Positions 1 through 8,388 of a DNA stretch of 64,000 nucleotides are shown here, piece by piece. A model generated the notes under the pieces. That model was not told the origin of the DNA. It searched no databases and saw only the letters and a list, made by a program, of their open reading frames with translations. The position numbers and the translations under genes were made by a program. Each line of letters opens with the position of its first letter. Positions within the stretch are counted from its first letter, which is position 1. Origin of the DNA: Mycolicibacterium sp. TUM20985 (GTDB lineage: Bacteria; Actinomycetota; Actinomycetes; Mycobacteriales; Mycobacteriaceae); assembly GCF_030295745.1 (NCBI RefSeq), contig NZ_AP027291.1:4216001-4280000 (forward strand), written 5' to 3'.

Positions 1-2
1 CG

Positions 3-887
3 CTCGACTTGCACCTGGAGCGCGACCGTCTGGTCACCACCGACCGTTCGGGCCGGGAGGCGTTGATCAGCTGCGGTGCCGTCCTCGACCATCTACGGGT
101 CGCCATGGCCGCCGCCGGGTGGACGGCCAACGTCGACTACTTCCCAAATCCGAACAAGACCACGCACCTGGCGACCGTCGACTTCTCCGCGATGCCGTTC
201 GTCACCGACGGCCACCGTCACCGGGCCGACGCGATCCTGCAGCGACGCACCGACCGCCTGCCGTTCGCACCCGTTCCCGATTGGGCCGCCCTCGAGGATC
301 TGCTGCGTCGCGCGCTCGACGACGACGGGGCCGTCATGGACGTCCTGCGCGACGACGCCCGGCCTCAGCTCGCCGAGGCATCTCAGCTGACCGAGTCGCT
401 GCGTCTCTATGATTCGTCCTATCACCAAGAATTATCCTGGTGGACATCGCCTTTCGACGTAACCGACGGAATACCGCAGAGCGCCCTGGTATCAGCGGCC
501 GAAAGTGACCGCGTCGACGTCGGTCGAACGTTTCCGGTGACCCGACACGCCGAACGCCGCCTCGAGGTGCCCGAGGACCGCTCCACGATCGTCGCGCTGT
601 CGGCCGTGGCCGATGACCACGGGGACATTCTGCGCTGCGGCGAGGCGCTCTCCGCACTACTCCTCGAGGCCACCCTCGCCGGGATGGCCACCTGCACGTT
701 GACCCACCTGACCGAGGTCGCCGCGAGTCGCGACATCGTCAGCGGTCTGATCGGGCGCCCGTACCCGCAGGCGCTGATCCGGATTGGCCTGGCTCCGTCG
801 CTCGATGAAATCCCGCCGCCCACGCCGCGTCGTCCCCTCTCCGACGTCCTGAAGTTCTCTCTGCGGGATGACAGGGGTCGTCTCTAG
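3..887 (+). CDS. Acg-family nitroreductase-like protein, 5' end outside window
   Basis: The reading frame is already open at base 3 (LDLHLERD...), so the start and roughly the first 35-40 residues lie upstream of the window. The visible 294 residues match the Acg/Rv2032/Rv3131 group of nitroreductase-fold proteins. They show the SCGA segment near the N-terminus, a central variable region, and the C-terminal PTPRRPLSDVL block, which is shared with the paralogue at 9813-10805. Family members are DosR-induced and are thought to bind flavin, with reduced catalytic ability. Its position just ahead of USP-devR-devS recalls Rv3131 next to Rv3132c-Rv3134c in M. tuberculosis. The family is confident; substrate is unknown. 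Confidence 0.85.
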   Translation, partial: LDLHLERDRLVTTDRSGREALISCGAVLDHLRVAMAAAGWTANVDYFPNPNKTTHLATVDFSAMPFVTDGHRHRADAILQRRTDRLPFAPVPDWAALEDLLRRALDDDGAVMDVLRDDARPQLAEASQLTESLRLYDSSYHQELSWWTSPFDVTDGIPQSALVSAAESDRVDVGRTFPVTRHAERRLEVPEDRSTIVALSAVADDHGDILRCGEALSALLLEATLAGMATCTLTHLTEVAASRDIVSGLIGRPYPQALIRIGLAPSLDEIPPPTPRRPLSDVLKFSLRDDRGRL

Positions 888-909
888 CTTCAGGACCATC
901 GACGTCCAA

Positions 910-929
910 TCGGGGACTTAAGCCCCTGA
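910..929 (+). promoter_or_regulatory. DosR box and -10 element for the USP-devR-devS operon
   Basis: Core GGGACTTAAGCCCC (913-926) matches 13 of 14 positions of the DosR consensus GGGACTWWAGTCCC. A -10 hexamer TAGCGT follows at 950-955 after 23 bases. This places the box centre about 42 bases ahead of the predicted transcript start, the class II activator position. It is the best box in the window and implies autoregulation of devR. Confidence 0.85.
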
Positions 930-991
930 TCGAACCTGGCTGCCAGGCCTAGCGTCGATGGGCAAGAGCTTGCAAACCGTTGGGAGACACG

Positions 992-1861
992 ATGCAGGAC
1001 ACGCACCAACCCTCACCGTGCGTAGTGGTCGGCATCGACGGATCTCGGGCAGGGGTCACGGCTGCGCTCTGGGCCGTCGACGAAGCCGTGCAACGTGACG
1101 TGCCGCTTCGGCTGCTCTACGCGATCGAGCCGAGTGCCGACAGCGACGAGCACCCGGACGTCGCCGCCCGTAGGTTGGCCACCGCCGAGCTGGCGATCCG
1201 CTATGCATTCGCCGCCGTCGAGGCCGCCGACGAGCCGGTGAAGATCGAGGTGGAGATCCTGCAGGAGCGGCCGACCGTGGCGTTGCTGAGGGCCTCGAGA
1301 ACGGCGGCGATGCTCTGCGTGGGTGCCATCGGGCTCAGGCACACGGCCATGGGCCGGCTCGGTTCGACCGCGGCCATGCTGGCCTCGTCGGCGCAATGCC
1401 CGGTCGCCATCATCCGCGGCACCGAAGCCGGTATCGTCCCGCCGCGTCCCGTGGTCGTCGAAGTCGACGAGATGATCTCCTGCACCAACGTCTTGCAGCT
1501 CGGCATCGCCGAGGCGCGGCTGCGCGGCGCACCGTTGCGCGTGCTCACCACGTGGCAGTCCAGGTTCACCGACATCCACGATGCGCGCGCCGTCAGCGAC
1601 GGAAACCGCCGCGCGAAGGCCCAACTCGACCGGCGCCTCTCCTGGTGGATCCGTAGAAACCCCGACGTCGACATCAAACCGGTGGTCGCGCACTGCAGCA
1701 CGCTGAACTACTTGAGCAACAACGCCAAGAAGATTCAGTTGGTCGTGGTCGGGCGTGAGCGGTCACGCGGGCTCGGCGACGTGGTGGGCGCCGGCGTCGA
1801 AGTCGCCCTCCACGATTCTGGTTGCTCGGTTCTCGTGTGTGAACCGCACAACGCGTTATGA
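992..1861 (+). CDS. Universal stress protein, first gene of USP-devR-devS operon (Rv3134c-like)
   Basis: 289 residues with two USP domains. The first has PCVVVGIDGSRAG at the N-terminus and CVGAIG...GRLGSTAAM with PVAII, a usable G-x2-G-x9-G(S/T)-type nucleotide loop. The second half (about 150-289) keeps the fold pattern, but its loop is degraded (VVVGRERSRGLGDVVGAG). I chose ATG 992 because GGGAG lies 5-9 bases ahead; an in-frame TTG at 980 has no such site. The gene lies 31 bases upstream of devR on the same strand. In M. tuberculosis Rv3134c is co-transcribed with devR-devS from DosR-controlled promoters, and the box at 910-929 fits that. Biochemical role unknown. Confidence 0.9.
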   Translation: MQDTHQPSPCVVVGIDGSRAGVTAALWAVDEAVQRDVPLRLLYAIEPSADSDEHPDVAARRLATAELAIRYAFAAVEAADEPVKIEVEILQERPTVALLRASRTAAMLCVGAIGLRHTAMGRLGSTAAMLASSAQCPVAIIRGTEAGIVPPRPVVVEVDEMISCTNVLQLGIAEARLRGAPLRVLTTWQSRFTDIHDARAVSDGNRRAKAQLDRRLSWWIRRNPDVDIKPVVAHCSTLNYLSNNAKKIQLVVVGRERSRGLGDVVGAGVEVALHDSGCSVLVCEPHNAL

Positions 1862-1892
1862 TCCCGTCGAATACTCCGCGAAGGGCGTGCAC

Positions 1893-2540
1893 ATGGTCAG
1901 AGTCTTTCTCGTCGACGACCACGAAGTGGTGCGCCGCGGGCTGATCGACCTGCTGTCCGCCGATCCCGAACTCGACGTCATCGGTGAAGCCGGAACGGTC
2001 GCGCACGCGATGGCCCAGATTCCCGCCCTGCGTCCCGACGTCGCCGTGCTCGACGTCCGGTTGCCGGACGGAAACGGCATCGAGCTGTGCCGTGATCTGC
2101 TGTCCCGCCTGCCCGACCTGCGCTGCCTGATGCTGACGTCGTTCACGTCCGACGAGGCCATGCTCGACGCCATCCTCGCCGGCGCCAGCGGTTACGTGGT
2201 CAAGGACATCAAAGGCATGGAATTGGCGAAGGCGATCAAGGACGTTGGTGCCGGTCGCTCGTTGCTCGACAACCGCGCTGCCGCCGCCCTCATGGCCAAG
2301 CTCCGCGGCGCTGCCCAGCGCTCGGACCCCCTGTCGGCGCTCAGCGATCAGGAACGTATCCTGCTAGACCTGCTCGGCGAGGGCCTGACCAACAAGCAGA
2401 TCGCGGCCCGGATGTTCCTCGCCGAGAAGACGGTGAAGAACTACGTGTCCCGCCTGTTGGCCAAGCTTGGCATGGAGCGACGGACCCAGGCGGCGGTGTT
2501 CGTGTCGAAGCTGGACCGCGCGCCGCAGCCCGACCGGTGA
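1893..2540 (+). CDS. devR: DevR/DosR dormancy response regulator
   Basis: 215-residue NarL/LuxR-type response regulator. The receiver domain (1-120) has acidic pair D8/D9, phospho-acceptor D54 in VLDVRLPDGNG, and K104 in YVVKDIKG. The C-terminal helix-turn-helix (about 148-205) reads LTNKQIAARMFLAEKTVKNYVSRL, with K179, K182 and N183 at the positions that contact DNA in M. tuberculosis DosR. ATG 1893 follows GAAGGG and aligns with the known N-terminus MVxVFLVDDHEVV; a frame extension upstream to 1755 overlaps the USP gene and is not used. It is the master activator of the hypoxia, NO and CO dormancy response. Its stop overlaps the devS GTG (GTGA), so the two are translationally coupled. Confidence 0.96.
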   Translation: MVRVFLVDDHEVVRRGLIDLLSADPELDVIGEAGTVAHAMAQIPALRPDVAVLDVRLPDGNGIELCRDLLSRLPDLRCLMLTSFTSDEAMLDAILAGASGYVVKDIKGMELAKAIKDVGAGRSLLDNRAAAALMAKLRGAAQRSDPLSALSDQERILLDLLGEGLTNKQIAARMFLAEKTVKNYVSRLLAKLGMERRTQAAVFVSKLDRAPQPDR

Positions 2541-4249
2541 CCGACCCCGGTGAAGACGGCGCGGCCCGACCCGTACGGGCCACGCTCTCGAGATTGCGGC
2601 TCCGCGAACTGCTCAACGAGGTGCAGGAGCGCGTCGAGCAGATCGGCGAGGGCCGCGAAAAACTCGACGGCCTGGTCGACGCGATGCTGGTCGTCACGTC
2701 GGGCCTGGATCTGGCCGCGACGCTACGGACCATCGTGCACACCGCAATCGAGCTGATCGATGCGCGCTACGGCGCCCTCGGCGTGCGAGGCCACGAGCAC
2801 GAACTCACCGAGTTCATCTTCGAGGGAATCGATGACGACACCCGTCGCCTGATCGGTCCGTTGCCACAGGGGCATGGCGTCCTGGGGGCCCTAATCGACG
2901 AACCCAAGCCGATTCGGTTGAACAACATCGTCGACCATCCAGCCTCCGTGGGCTTTCCGCCCAACCATCCACCGATGAAAACCTTTCTCGGCGTACCGGT
3001 TCGGATCCGCGACGATGTGTACGGCAACCTCTATCTCACGGAGAAGGTCTCGGGCCAACCGTTCAGCGAGGACGACGAGGTTCTTGCGCAGGCGCTCGCC
3101 GCCGCGGCCGGAATCGCCATCGACAATGCCCGCCTCTACGAGCAGTCGCGCACCCGCCAGTCATGGGTGGAGGCCACCCGCGACATCGCGACGCAATTGT
3201 TGTCCGGCGGCGATCCCGCGCAGGTGTTCCAGCTCGTCGCCGCCGAAGCACTGAAACTGACCGGCGCCGACGTGGCCCTGGTCGCCGTGCCGCCGGGCAC
3301 CGACCTCCCCCTGGCTGACTTCACCGAGCTGGAGATCGTCGAGATGGCGGGCGGTGACGAGGACGTCGTCGCGACGACGATACCCGTGCAGGGAACCACG
3401 GTGGGAAGAGTCTTCCAGCATCGAACCCCGCACCGCGGCAACGCCATCGACGCAGAATTCAAGCTGTTCCTCGACGACCCGGGCCCGGCCCTGGTGCTAC
3501 CGTTGCGCGCCACCGACACCGTCGCCGGTGTGGTCATCGCACTGCGGCGGCGCGGCGCGCCGCCGTTCACCGACGAGCAGCTGGACATGATGGCCACGTT
3601 CGCCGATCAGGCCGCCCTGGCGTGGCAGCATGCCAGCACCCAACGGCGTCTACGGGAACTGGACGTCATCACCGACCGCGACCGGATCGCAAGAGACCTG
3701 CACGACCACGTCATCCAACGGCTCTTCGCCATCGGGCTGGCCTTGCAGGGCACGATCCCCCGTACGCGGTCACCGGAAGCCCAGCAGCGCCTTTCCGATT
3801 CGGTCGATGACCTGCAGGGGGTCATACAGGAGATTCGGACCACGATCTTCGACCTGCACGCAGGTTCGGCCGGGACGACACGGCTGCGGCAACGGCTCGA
3901 CGAGGCGGTGGCCCAGTTCGGCGGGTCGGACGTGCGCACCACGGTGCAGATCGTCGGACCGCTGTCGGTGGTCGAGCCCGCATTGGCCGACCACGCGGAA
4001 GCCGTTGTGCGCGAGGCGGCGAGCAACGCCGTGCGGCATGGCGGGGCGACGGAGTTGAGCGTGCTGATCACCGTCGACGACGACCTCTCCATCGAGGTCA
4101 CCGACAACGGGTGTGGCATCGGCGAGAACGTGACCCCCAGCGGGCTGACCAATTTGCGACACCGCGCCGAGGACAGTGGCGGGACGTTCAGCGTCGCGAA
4201 GAGCGGCGCCCGCGGCACGGTCTTGCGCTGGTCGGCACCGCTGCCCTAA
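2537..4249 (+). CDS. devS: DevS/DosS-type haem-GAF sensor histidine kinase
   Basis: 570 residues. GAF-A (about 50-200) contains FPPNHPPM, whose H144 aligns with the haem-ligating H149 of M. tuberculosis DevS. GAF-B spans about 215-365. The HisKA_3 dimerisation box is RIARDLHDHVIQ with phospho-acceptor H389. The HATPase domain has EAASNAVRHGG (N box) and VTDNGCGIGE (G1 box), and the protein ends after a typical GARGTVLRW strand. There are no membrane segments, so it acts in the cytosol. Start GTG 2537 overlaps the devR stop by four bases. It phosphorylates DevR when haem is ferrous and deoxy, or bound by NO or CO. Second kinase of this type: 12398-14107. Confidence 0.95.
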   Translation: MTDPGEDGAARPVRATLSRLRLRELLNEVQERVEQIGEGREKLDGLVDAMLVVTSGLDLAATLRTIVHTAIELIDARYGALGVRGHEHELTEFIFEGIDDDTRRLIGPLPQGHGVLGALIDEPKPIRLNNIVDHPASVGFPPNHPPMKTFLGVPVRIRDDVYGNLYLTEKVSGQPFSEDDEVLAQALAAAAGIAIDNARLYEQSRTRQSWVEATRDIATQLLSGGDPAQVFQLVAAEALKLTGADVALVAVPPGTDLPLADFTELEIVEMAGGDEDVVATTIPVQGTTVGRVFQHRTPHRGNAIDAEFKLFLDDPGPALVLPLRATDTVAGVVIALRRRGAPPFTDEQLDMMATFADQAALAWQHASTQRRLRELDVITDRDRIARDLHDHVIQRLFAIGLALQGTIPRTRSPEAQQRLSDSVDDLQGVIQEIRTTIFDLHAGSAGTTRLRQRLDEAVAQFGGSDVRTTVQIVGPLSVVEPALADHAEAVVREAASNAVRHGGATELSVLITVDDDLSIEVTDNGCGIGENVTPSGLTNLRHRAEDSGGTFSVAKSGARGTVLRWSAPLP

Positions 4250-4274
4250 CACGTTGCCGCGAGTTCGTCGACCG

Positions 4275-4288
4275 GTGACCTTTGGCGC
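4275..4288 (+). promoter_or_regulatory. Weak DosR-like box with TAGCGT -10 for the USP gene at 4365
   Basis: GTGACCTTTGGCGC matches 9 of 14 consensus positions. A -10 TAGCGT lies at 4334-4339, 45 bases downstream. This is the same distal spacing seen at 6753-6766 and 12233-12246, about two helical turns further than the 23-base class. A 10-bp palindrome TAGGGCCCTA (4326-4335) overlaps the -10. The call is weak on its own and gains weight only from the repeated spacing. Confidence 0.45.
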
Positions 4289-4364
4289 GGTGCACGAGGC
4301 CGAATTGCTCATGATCGGCCGCGTGTAGGGCCCTAGCGTTGAACCCGATGAAGGGAGAACGACC

Positions 4365-5258
4365 ATGACTGAGCACTCCACCGATCGGATAGTCGTCGGG
4401 GTCGACGAGTCCGCCGCTTCGGACGCCGCCATCCGCTGGGCCGCCAGGGAGGCGGCGATGCGTAGCGTCGCCCTGACGCTGTTGTACGCCATCAATCCCG
4501 CCGAGCAGGCGTGGCGCGTGGGATACGCGAGAGCCCCGCTGCCGCCTGCCCACGGCGAGCTTCAGCGAGAAGAGGGTGAGCGCGTTCTGGAGTCGGCGCG
4601 ACGCATCGCACAGGCGGCGGTCGGCTCGGACGAGCAGGTTCGGATCGACACCGAAGTGGCGGTCTCCGTACCCATCCCGACGCTGATCGATGCGACCAAG
4701 GACGCTCAGATGATCGTCGTCGGCAGCCGGGGCCGAGGAGCGTGGCGCCGGGGTCTCTTCGGATCGGTCAGCACCGCCCTGGTCCATCACGCGCATTGCC
4801 CCGTGGCCGTCATCCGGGAACCGGCCGACGCGGTCGGTGAGAGCCGCGGCCCCGTCGTCGTCGGCATCGACGGTTCGCCGGCGTCGGAGTTGGCCACAGC
4901 GGTCGCCTTCGACGAAGCTTCCTGGCGCGGAGCCGAATTGGTGGCCCTTCACGCGTGGATCGATTCCGAGCCGCCGGGCCTGCCCCCGCTGGCCTGGCCG
5001 AACTTCCAATCCGCGGCCGAGGAGACGCTGGCCGAGCGGCTCGCCGGCTGGAACGACCGCTATCCCGACGTCGTCGTCCATCGGCGGGTGGTTTTCGATC
5101 AACCGGCCCGCCATTTGCTCGAGGTCGCCGAAGCCGCCCAGCTGCTGGTCGTTGGTAGCCACGGTCGCGGGGGGTTCGCGGGCATGCTGCTCGGCTCCGT
5201 CAGCACCACGGTCGTCCATGCGACGAGCACGCCGGTGATCGTGTGCCGTCAGAACTGA
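4365..5258 (+). CDS. Tandem-domain universal stress protein (Rv2005c/Rv2623-like)
   Basis: 297 residues with two complete USP domains. Each starts with VVGVDES/VVGIDGS. Both keep the ATP-binding loop: VVGSRGRGAWRRGLFGSVS in the first half and VVGSHGRGGFAGMLLGSVS in the second, each followed by a P-V-x-V-I/V strand. That makes it an ATP-binding type like Rv2623, unlike the USPs at 992, 8389 and 17519, whose second loops are degraded. ATG 4365 follows GAAGGGAG. The last 10 bases overlap, tail to tail, the SRPBCC gene on the other strand. Likely DosR-controlled through the weak box at 4275-4288. Confidence 0.92.
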   Translation: MTEHSTDRIVVGVDESAASDAAIRWAAREAAMRSVALTLLYAINPAEQAWRVGYARAPLPPAHGELQREEGERVLESARRIAQAAVGSDEQVRIDTEVAVSVPIPTLIDATKDAQMIVVGSRGRGAWRRGLFGSVSTALVHHAHCPVAVIREPADAVGESRGPVVVGIDGSPASELATAVAFDEASWRGAELVALHAWIDSEPPGLPPLAWPNFQSAAEETLAERLAGWNDRYPDVVVHRRVVFDQPARHLLEVAEAAQLLVVGSHGRGGFAGMLLGSVSTTVVHATSTPVIVCRQN

Positions 5259-5773
5259 CCGATCTCGGCGAGTCGCCGCCGCGTGAGCACGGCGATGATC
5301 GGACCGGCCGCCTCCGCAACGAAGACGTCACCGGGGTGGCGTAGCGCGATCCGCAGCCGCACGATCACCCTGGTCCGGTCGTCCCAACGGGATTCGGCGG
5401 ACCAGGCCCAGGTCACGTCGATGGGGACCGCTCGGGGAACCGTCCGCAACACCAGGGAGCGACCGTCGACACCCTCGACGACCGACATGGCGATCCGTCG
5501 GTATCTGGTCAACCGCAGCTGCACGATCTCGCCGCGAATTGGGTCGGCATCTTGCTGGTGCAGTGTGGCTTTCAGCACTCGGGGCCACACGGACTCGATC
5601 GGCGCGTCGATCCACTCTGCGGAGGTGCTCTGGGCAGCCGGCTCGTGAATGAGACCGTCGCCGGGCATCCGGGCGTGGCTCTCCTGCTTGGTGGCCCCCC
5701 AATTGCGGTAGTAGCGCCGGGCGGCGTAGAGCGCAGCGGCACCGGCGAGCGCCGGCCCTAGGTCCCGCCTCAC
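5249..5773 (-). CDS. SRPBCC-family (START-like) protein
   Basis: 174 residues. A short N-terminal hydrophobic and basic stretch (LGPALAGAAALYAARRYYRNW) is followed by a SRPBCC-type lipid/cofactor-binding fold from about residue 55 (SAEWIDAPIESVWPRVLK). Start GTG 5773 overlaps the stop of the upstream USP gene as GTGA, so the two are coupled. The open frame continues upstream to 6073, but that part is antisense-like shadow of the USP. The SRPBCC gene at 10977 has the same layout, a hydrophobic tail followed by APxxxVWPW/R. The ligand is unknown. Confidence 0.78.
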   Translation of the reverse strand: MRRDLGPALAGAAALYAARRYYRNWGATKQESHARMPGDGLIHEPAAQSTSAEWIDAPIESVWPRVLKATLHQQDADPIRGEIVQLRLTRYRRIAMSVVEGVDGRSLVLRTVPRAVPIDVTWAWSAESRWDDRTRVIVRLRIALRHPGDVFVAEAAGPIIAVLTRRRLAEIGQF

Positions 5774-6648
5774 GGCTCGCGAGCGACGATCACCGGTGTC
5801 CGGACCGCCTGCACGACTGCGGAACTGACGGATCCGAGCAACATCCCCGCGAACCCGCCGCGGCCGTGGCTTCCGACGATGGTGAGTTGCGCGGCCTCCG
5901 ATGCCGCCAGCAGTTGGTACGCCGGCTCGCCGTACACCAGGCGTCGCTCGACGGCGACGTTCGGATACCGCTGCTCCCAGACGGCCAGGTGTTCGGCCAG
6001 GGCCGCCTTTCCCTCGCCGAGCTGTTCCTCCCAGTCGATCATCGGGACTTGATACGGGCCGTACTCTCCCCACGAATGCATGGCAATCACGCCGACTTGG
6101 CGTCGCGACGCTTCGTCGAAGGCGATCGCCGTTGCCTGGTCCGACGTCGGCGAACCGTCCACGCCCACCAGCACCGGCGCCGTCGCGAGCGGCTGCACTT
6201 CGTCATGGACGATCGCGACCGGGCAGTGCGCGTGCCTAATCAGGCCCGTGGGAATCGACCCTAGAATCGGGCGATCGTCGTCATCGCGGCCGCGACATCC
6301 CACCACGACCATCGCCGCGTCCTTCGACAGGTCGATGAGCGTCGGTAGCGTGTTCCCCGAGAACGTCCGATGCTCGATCGACGCGAGGTGGACGCCGGAC
6401 TGCTCGGCGACCGCGACGGCATCGTCGATGATCTGGTGACCATGCCGTTCGTAGAACTCACGCTGGTGGGTCCGAGTCCTCAACGGCTCCGGCCACATCG
6501 TGATCAACGGTGCGGGGAGCACGTGGACCAGGGTGAGCGACTCCTTCCGCAGGGCGGCCTCGCGCGCCGCCCATTCGACCGCCACGTTCGACGCTGGTGA
6601 GCCGTCGACGGCGACGATGATGCCGTGGTGCGTGGTGGAGGTGGTCAT
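5770..6648 (-). CDS. Tandem-domain universal stress protein
   Basis: 292 residues, two USP domains. The first begins IIVAVDGSPAS and has a partly altered loop (VVGCRGRDDDDRPILGSI). The second begins VLVGVDGSPTS and has the intact loop VGSHGRGGFAGMLLGSVSS. It is a close relative of the protein at 4365-5258, including the shared SHGRGGFAGMLLGSVS block. ATG 6648 follows GAGGAG at good spacing. It is transcribed divergently from the HAD gene at 6805, with a DosR-like box between them, and drives the coupled SRPBCC gene downstream. Confidence 0.92.
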   Translation of the reverse strand: MTTSTTHHGIIVAVDGSPASNVAVEWAAREAALRKESLTLVHVLPAPLITMWPEPLRTRTHQREFYERHGHQIIDDAVAVAEQSGVHLASIEHRTFSGNTLPTLIDLSKDAAMVVVGCRGRDDDDRPILGSIPTGLIRHAHCPVAIVHDEVQPLATAPVLVGVDGSPTSDQATAIAFDEASRRQVGVIAMHSWGEYGPYQVPMIDWEEQLGEGKAALAEHLAVWEQRYPNVAVERRLVYGEPAYQLLAASEAAQLTIVGSHGRGGFAGMLLGSVSSAVVQAVRTPVIVAREP

Positions 6649-6752
6649 CTTCGCACTCCTCGATCGAACCGGTCGCGCATGCGACTACTGTGCACCCTCC
6701 ACGCTAATGACCGCCAGCAGGCGCGGTCTGCTGGCGCAAGTCACTGCCGCAG

Positions 6753-6766
6753 TGGCCTTTCGGCCC
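6753..6766. promoter_or_regulatory. DosR-like box shared by divergent USP (minus) and HAD (plus) genes
   Basis: The plus-strand core TGGCCTTTCGGCCC matches 10 of 14 consensus positions. Toward the minus strand a -10 TAGCGT lies at 6706-6701, 46 bases away. A weaker half-like site at 6731-6744 would give the 24-base spacing. Toward the plus strand CAGCAT (6791-6796) lies 24 bases away and predicts a transcript start at or next to GTG 6805. One palindrome may therefore serve both promoters. Confidence 0.6.
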
Positions 6767-6804
6767 TGTCGATCGGGTGACCCAGTGGTGCAGCATCAAC
6801 TGTC

Positions 6805-7560
6805 GTGCCCGCCCCCGTGACCATCGACGCTCGCCACCACGACGCCGTGCTCTTCGACATGGATGGGGTACTCACCGACACCGCGTCCGTACACGCCGTC
6901 GCGTGGACGGAACTATTCGATGGGTTCCTGGCCCGACGCCCATCCCGGCCCGGGGAAGACCACTCACCGTTCACGGCCGCCGACTATCGCGCGCACGTCG
7001 ACGGCAAACCCCGCGAGGACGGCATCATCGACTTCCTCGCAGCCCGGGGCATTTCACTGCCTCTGGGGTCGGCGACCGACACGGGCGCGGACACCGTGTG
7101 GGGACTGGCCGCGGCAAAGCAACACAGTTTCGAGCGGCTCCTCGACACCGGACTGACCGTCTTCGAGTCCACAGTCGCGTTGGTCCGCAACCTCCGCGAC
7201 CTGGGGTTCGGCGTCGCCCTATACACGTCGAGCCGAAACTGTGGCCGGGTACTCCATGCGGCGCGGCTCGACGACCTGTTCGCGGTCTGCGTCGACGGGC
7301 TGCTCACCGAGGCGCTCGGACTACCCGGAAAGCCCGATCCCGCGGTGCTTCTGGAAGCGGCGGACAGACTCTCGGTTAGACCGGACCGCTGCGTCGTCGT
7401 CGATGACGGCAGATCGGGATTGGCCGCAGGGCGCAAGGGAGGGTTCGCGATGATGATCGGCGTCGCCCGCACCGACGGTGCTCACGATGAGCTGCTCGCA
7501 GCCGGTGCCGACGCCGTCGTCCGCGATCTCGCCGAGGTGAGGGTCACGGGCCCCCGGTGA
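6805..7560 (+). CDS. HAD-superfamily hydrolase, beta-phosphoglucomutase/otsB1-like group
   Basis: 251 residues. Motif I is VLFDMDGVLTDTASVH with catalytic DxD. A helical cap follows, including DYRAHVDGKPREDGIIDFL, a signature shared with mycobacterial Rv3400 and the N-terminal part of Rv2006. Motif II is ALYTSS, motif III is GKPDPAVLLEA with Lys, and motif IV is VVVDDGRSGLAAG. It probably acts on a sugar phosphate; substrate cannot be read from sequence. GTG 6805 has no ribosome-binding site ahead and may be leaderless (see box 6753-6766). It ends by overlapping the 3' end of the Rv1733c-like gene by 17 bases, tail to tail. Confidence 0.82.
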   Translation: MPAPVTIDARHHDAVLFDMDGVLTDTASVHAVAWTELFDGFLARRPSRPGEDHSPFTAADYRAHVDGKPREDGIIDFLAARGISLPLGSATDTGADTVWGLAAAKQHSFERLLDTGLTVFESTVALVRNLRDLGFGVALYTSSRNCGRVLHAARLDDLFAVCVDGLLTEALGLPGKPDPAVLLEAADRLSVRPDRCVVVDDGRSGLAAGRKGGFAMMIGVARTDGAHDELLAAGADAVVRDLAEVRVTGPR

Positions 7561-8134
7561 ATCGCCCGCCACCGGAGAGCATCCGGAGATCGCGGTCCCA
7601 TGCGGCGTAGCGAGTCCGATTCAGCCGCCGCCGAGACAACATGACGCAGCCGACCATGGTTCCGACGACGCCCAGCCACACCAGTACCGCGGCGCCAAGG
7701 GCCTCCTCACCTGCGCGGCCGGACGGGCTCGGCGCCGACACCTGACGGCCACCCTCGTCCACCCAGACGTCGACGAGGTCGCCGGCCTTGACCGCACTGG
7801 TGACAGGAACCACCTCGATGTGGTTGCCGCCGAACGCATTCCATCGCGCCTTCACATTGAGGTCGACCGCGTTGCCGTACGGAACCACTTCGGAGTGCTC
7901 GATCGCGGTGGCCTTCAGCACGTGTCGAGTCAGCGCCTCTTCGGCGTAGACCAGTGATCGCGTTTCGTGGATCGCCGTTCCCATCGCGCCCACCACGGGT
8001 ATTGCGACCATTGCCAGCAACACGGCGAGGACGACGGCCAGTGCCTCGACCCGGTCGCTGGTCCGAACCAGAGGATGCCGCCCGAACAACCGCCGTAGGA
8101 AGCTGCGGCCCAGGTGGATGGTGAAGGTCTGCAT
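7544..8134 (-). CDS. Rv1733c-like membrane protein
   Basis: 196 residues with two transmembrane helices, at about 32-52 (VLAVLLAMVAIPVVGAMGT) and 150-170 (LGAAVLVWLGVVGTMVGCV), joined by an extracytoplasmic segment of about 95 residues. This is the Rv1733c architecture: a cytoplasmic RxxGRHPLVRTSDRVEA segment precedes helix 1 and a VWVDEGG stretch lies in the outer loop. Rv1733c is a DosR-regulon antigen of unknown function. ATG 8134 is chosen because GGAGGGAGATGTC precedes it, which is the strongest ribosome-binding site in the island; the frame extends upstream without a comparable site. A DosR box lies at 8209-8222. Confidence 0.85.
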   Translation of the reverse strand: MQTFTIHLGRSFLRRLFGRHPLVRTSDRVEALAVVLAVLLAMVAIPVVGAMGTAIHETRSLVYAEEALTRHVLKATAIEHSEVVPYGNAVDLNVKARWNAFGGNHIEVVPVTSAVKAGDLVDVWVDEGGRQVSAPSPSGRAGEEALGAAVLVWLGVVGTMVGCVMLSRRRLNRTRYAAWDRDLRMLSGGGRFTGGP

Positions 8135-8208
8135 GACATCTCCCTCCGCAGCACCACCGGTGCGACCCTGCACCGTCCGATCCTGGTGTCGAGTCGACGT
8201 GTCCTCAA

Positions 8209-8222
8209 GGGTCCAACGTCCC
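8209..8222 (-). promoter_or_regulatory. DosR box of the Rv1733c-like gene
   Basis: Plus-strand sequence GGGTCCAACGTCCC matches 11 of 14 consensus positions. On the minus strand a -10-like CAGGAT occurs 23 bases downstream (8185-8180). The box is nearly the same sequence as the next one (8300-8313), which faces the opposite gene. Confidence 0.7.
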
Positions 8223-8299
8223 GTCACCGTCGGCAGACGTCACTCCTCCCACCAAGGCACCCCGGCCCGGCGGCACGCGGGACCTCCGGCGTTCGACGA

Positions 8300-8313
8300 G
8301 GGACCAACGGCCC
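8300..8313 (+). promoter_or_regulatory. DosR box of the USP gene at 8389
   Basis: GGGACCAACGGCCC matches 11 of 14 consensus positions. The -10 TAGCGT is at 8338-8343, 24 bases downstream, and predicts a start near 8350 and a leader of about 40 bases containing AAGGAG before ATG 8389. Confidence 0.75.
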
Positions 8314-8388
8314 CAGTGCACGCGTCGTCATACCGAATAGCGTTGGGCAATAGACGTCGCCCTAGGCGTCCGGATCCAAGGAGCCGTA

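Noticed and set aside
4326..4335. Palindrome TAGGGCCCTA as the main operator of the USP gene
   Set aside because: It overlaps the -10 and does not fit DosR half-site spacing; kept only as a remark in the promoter entry.
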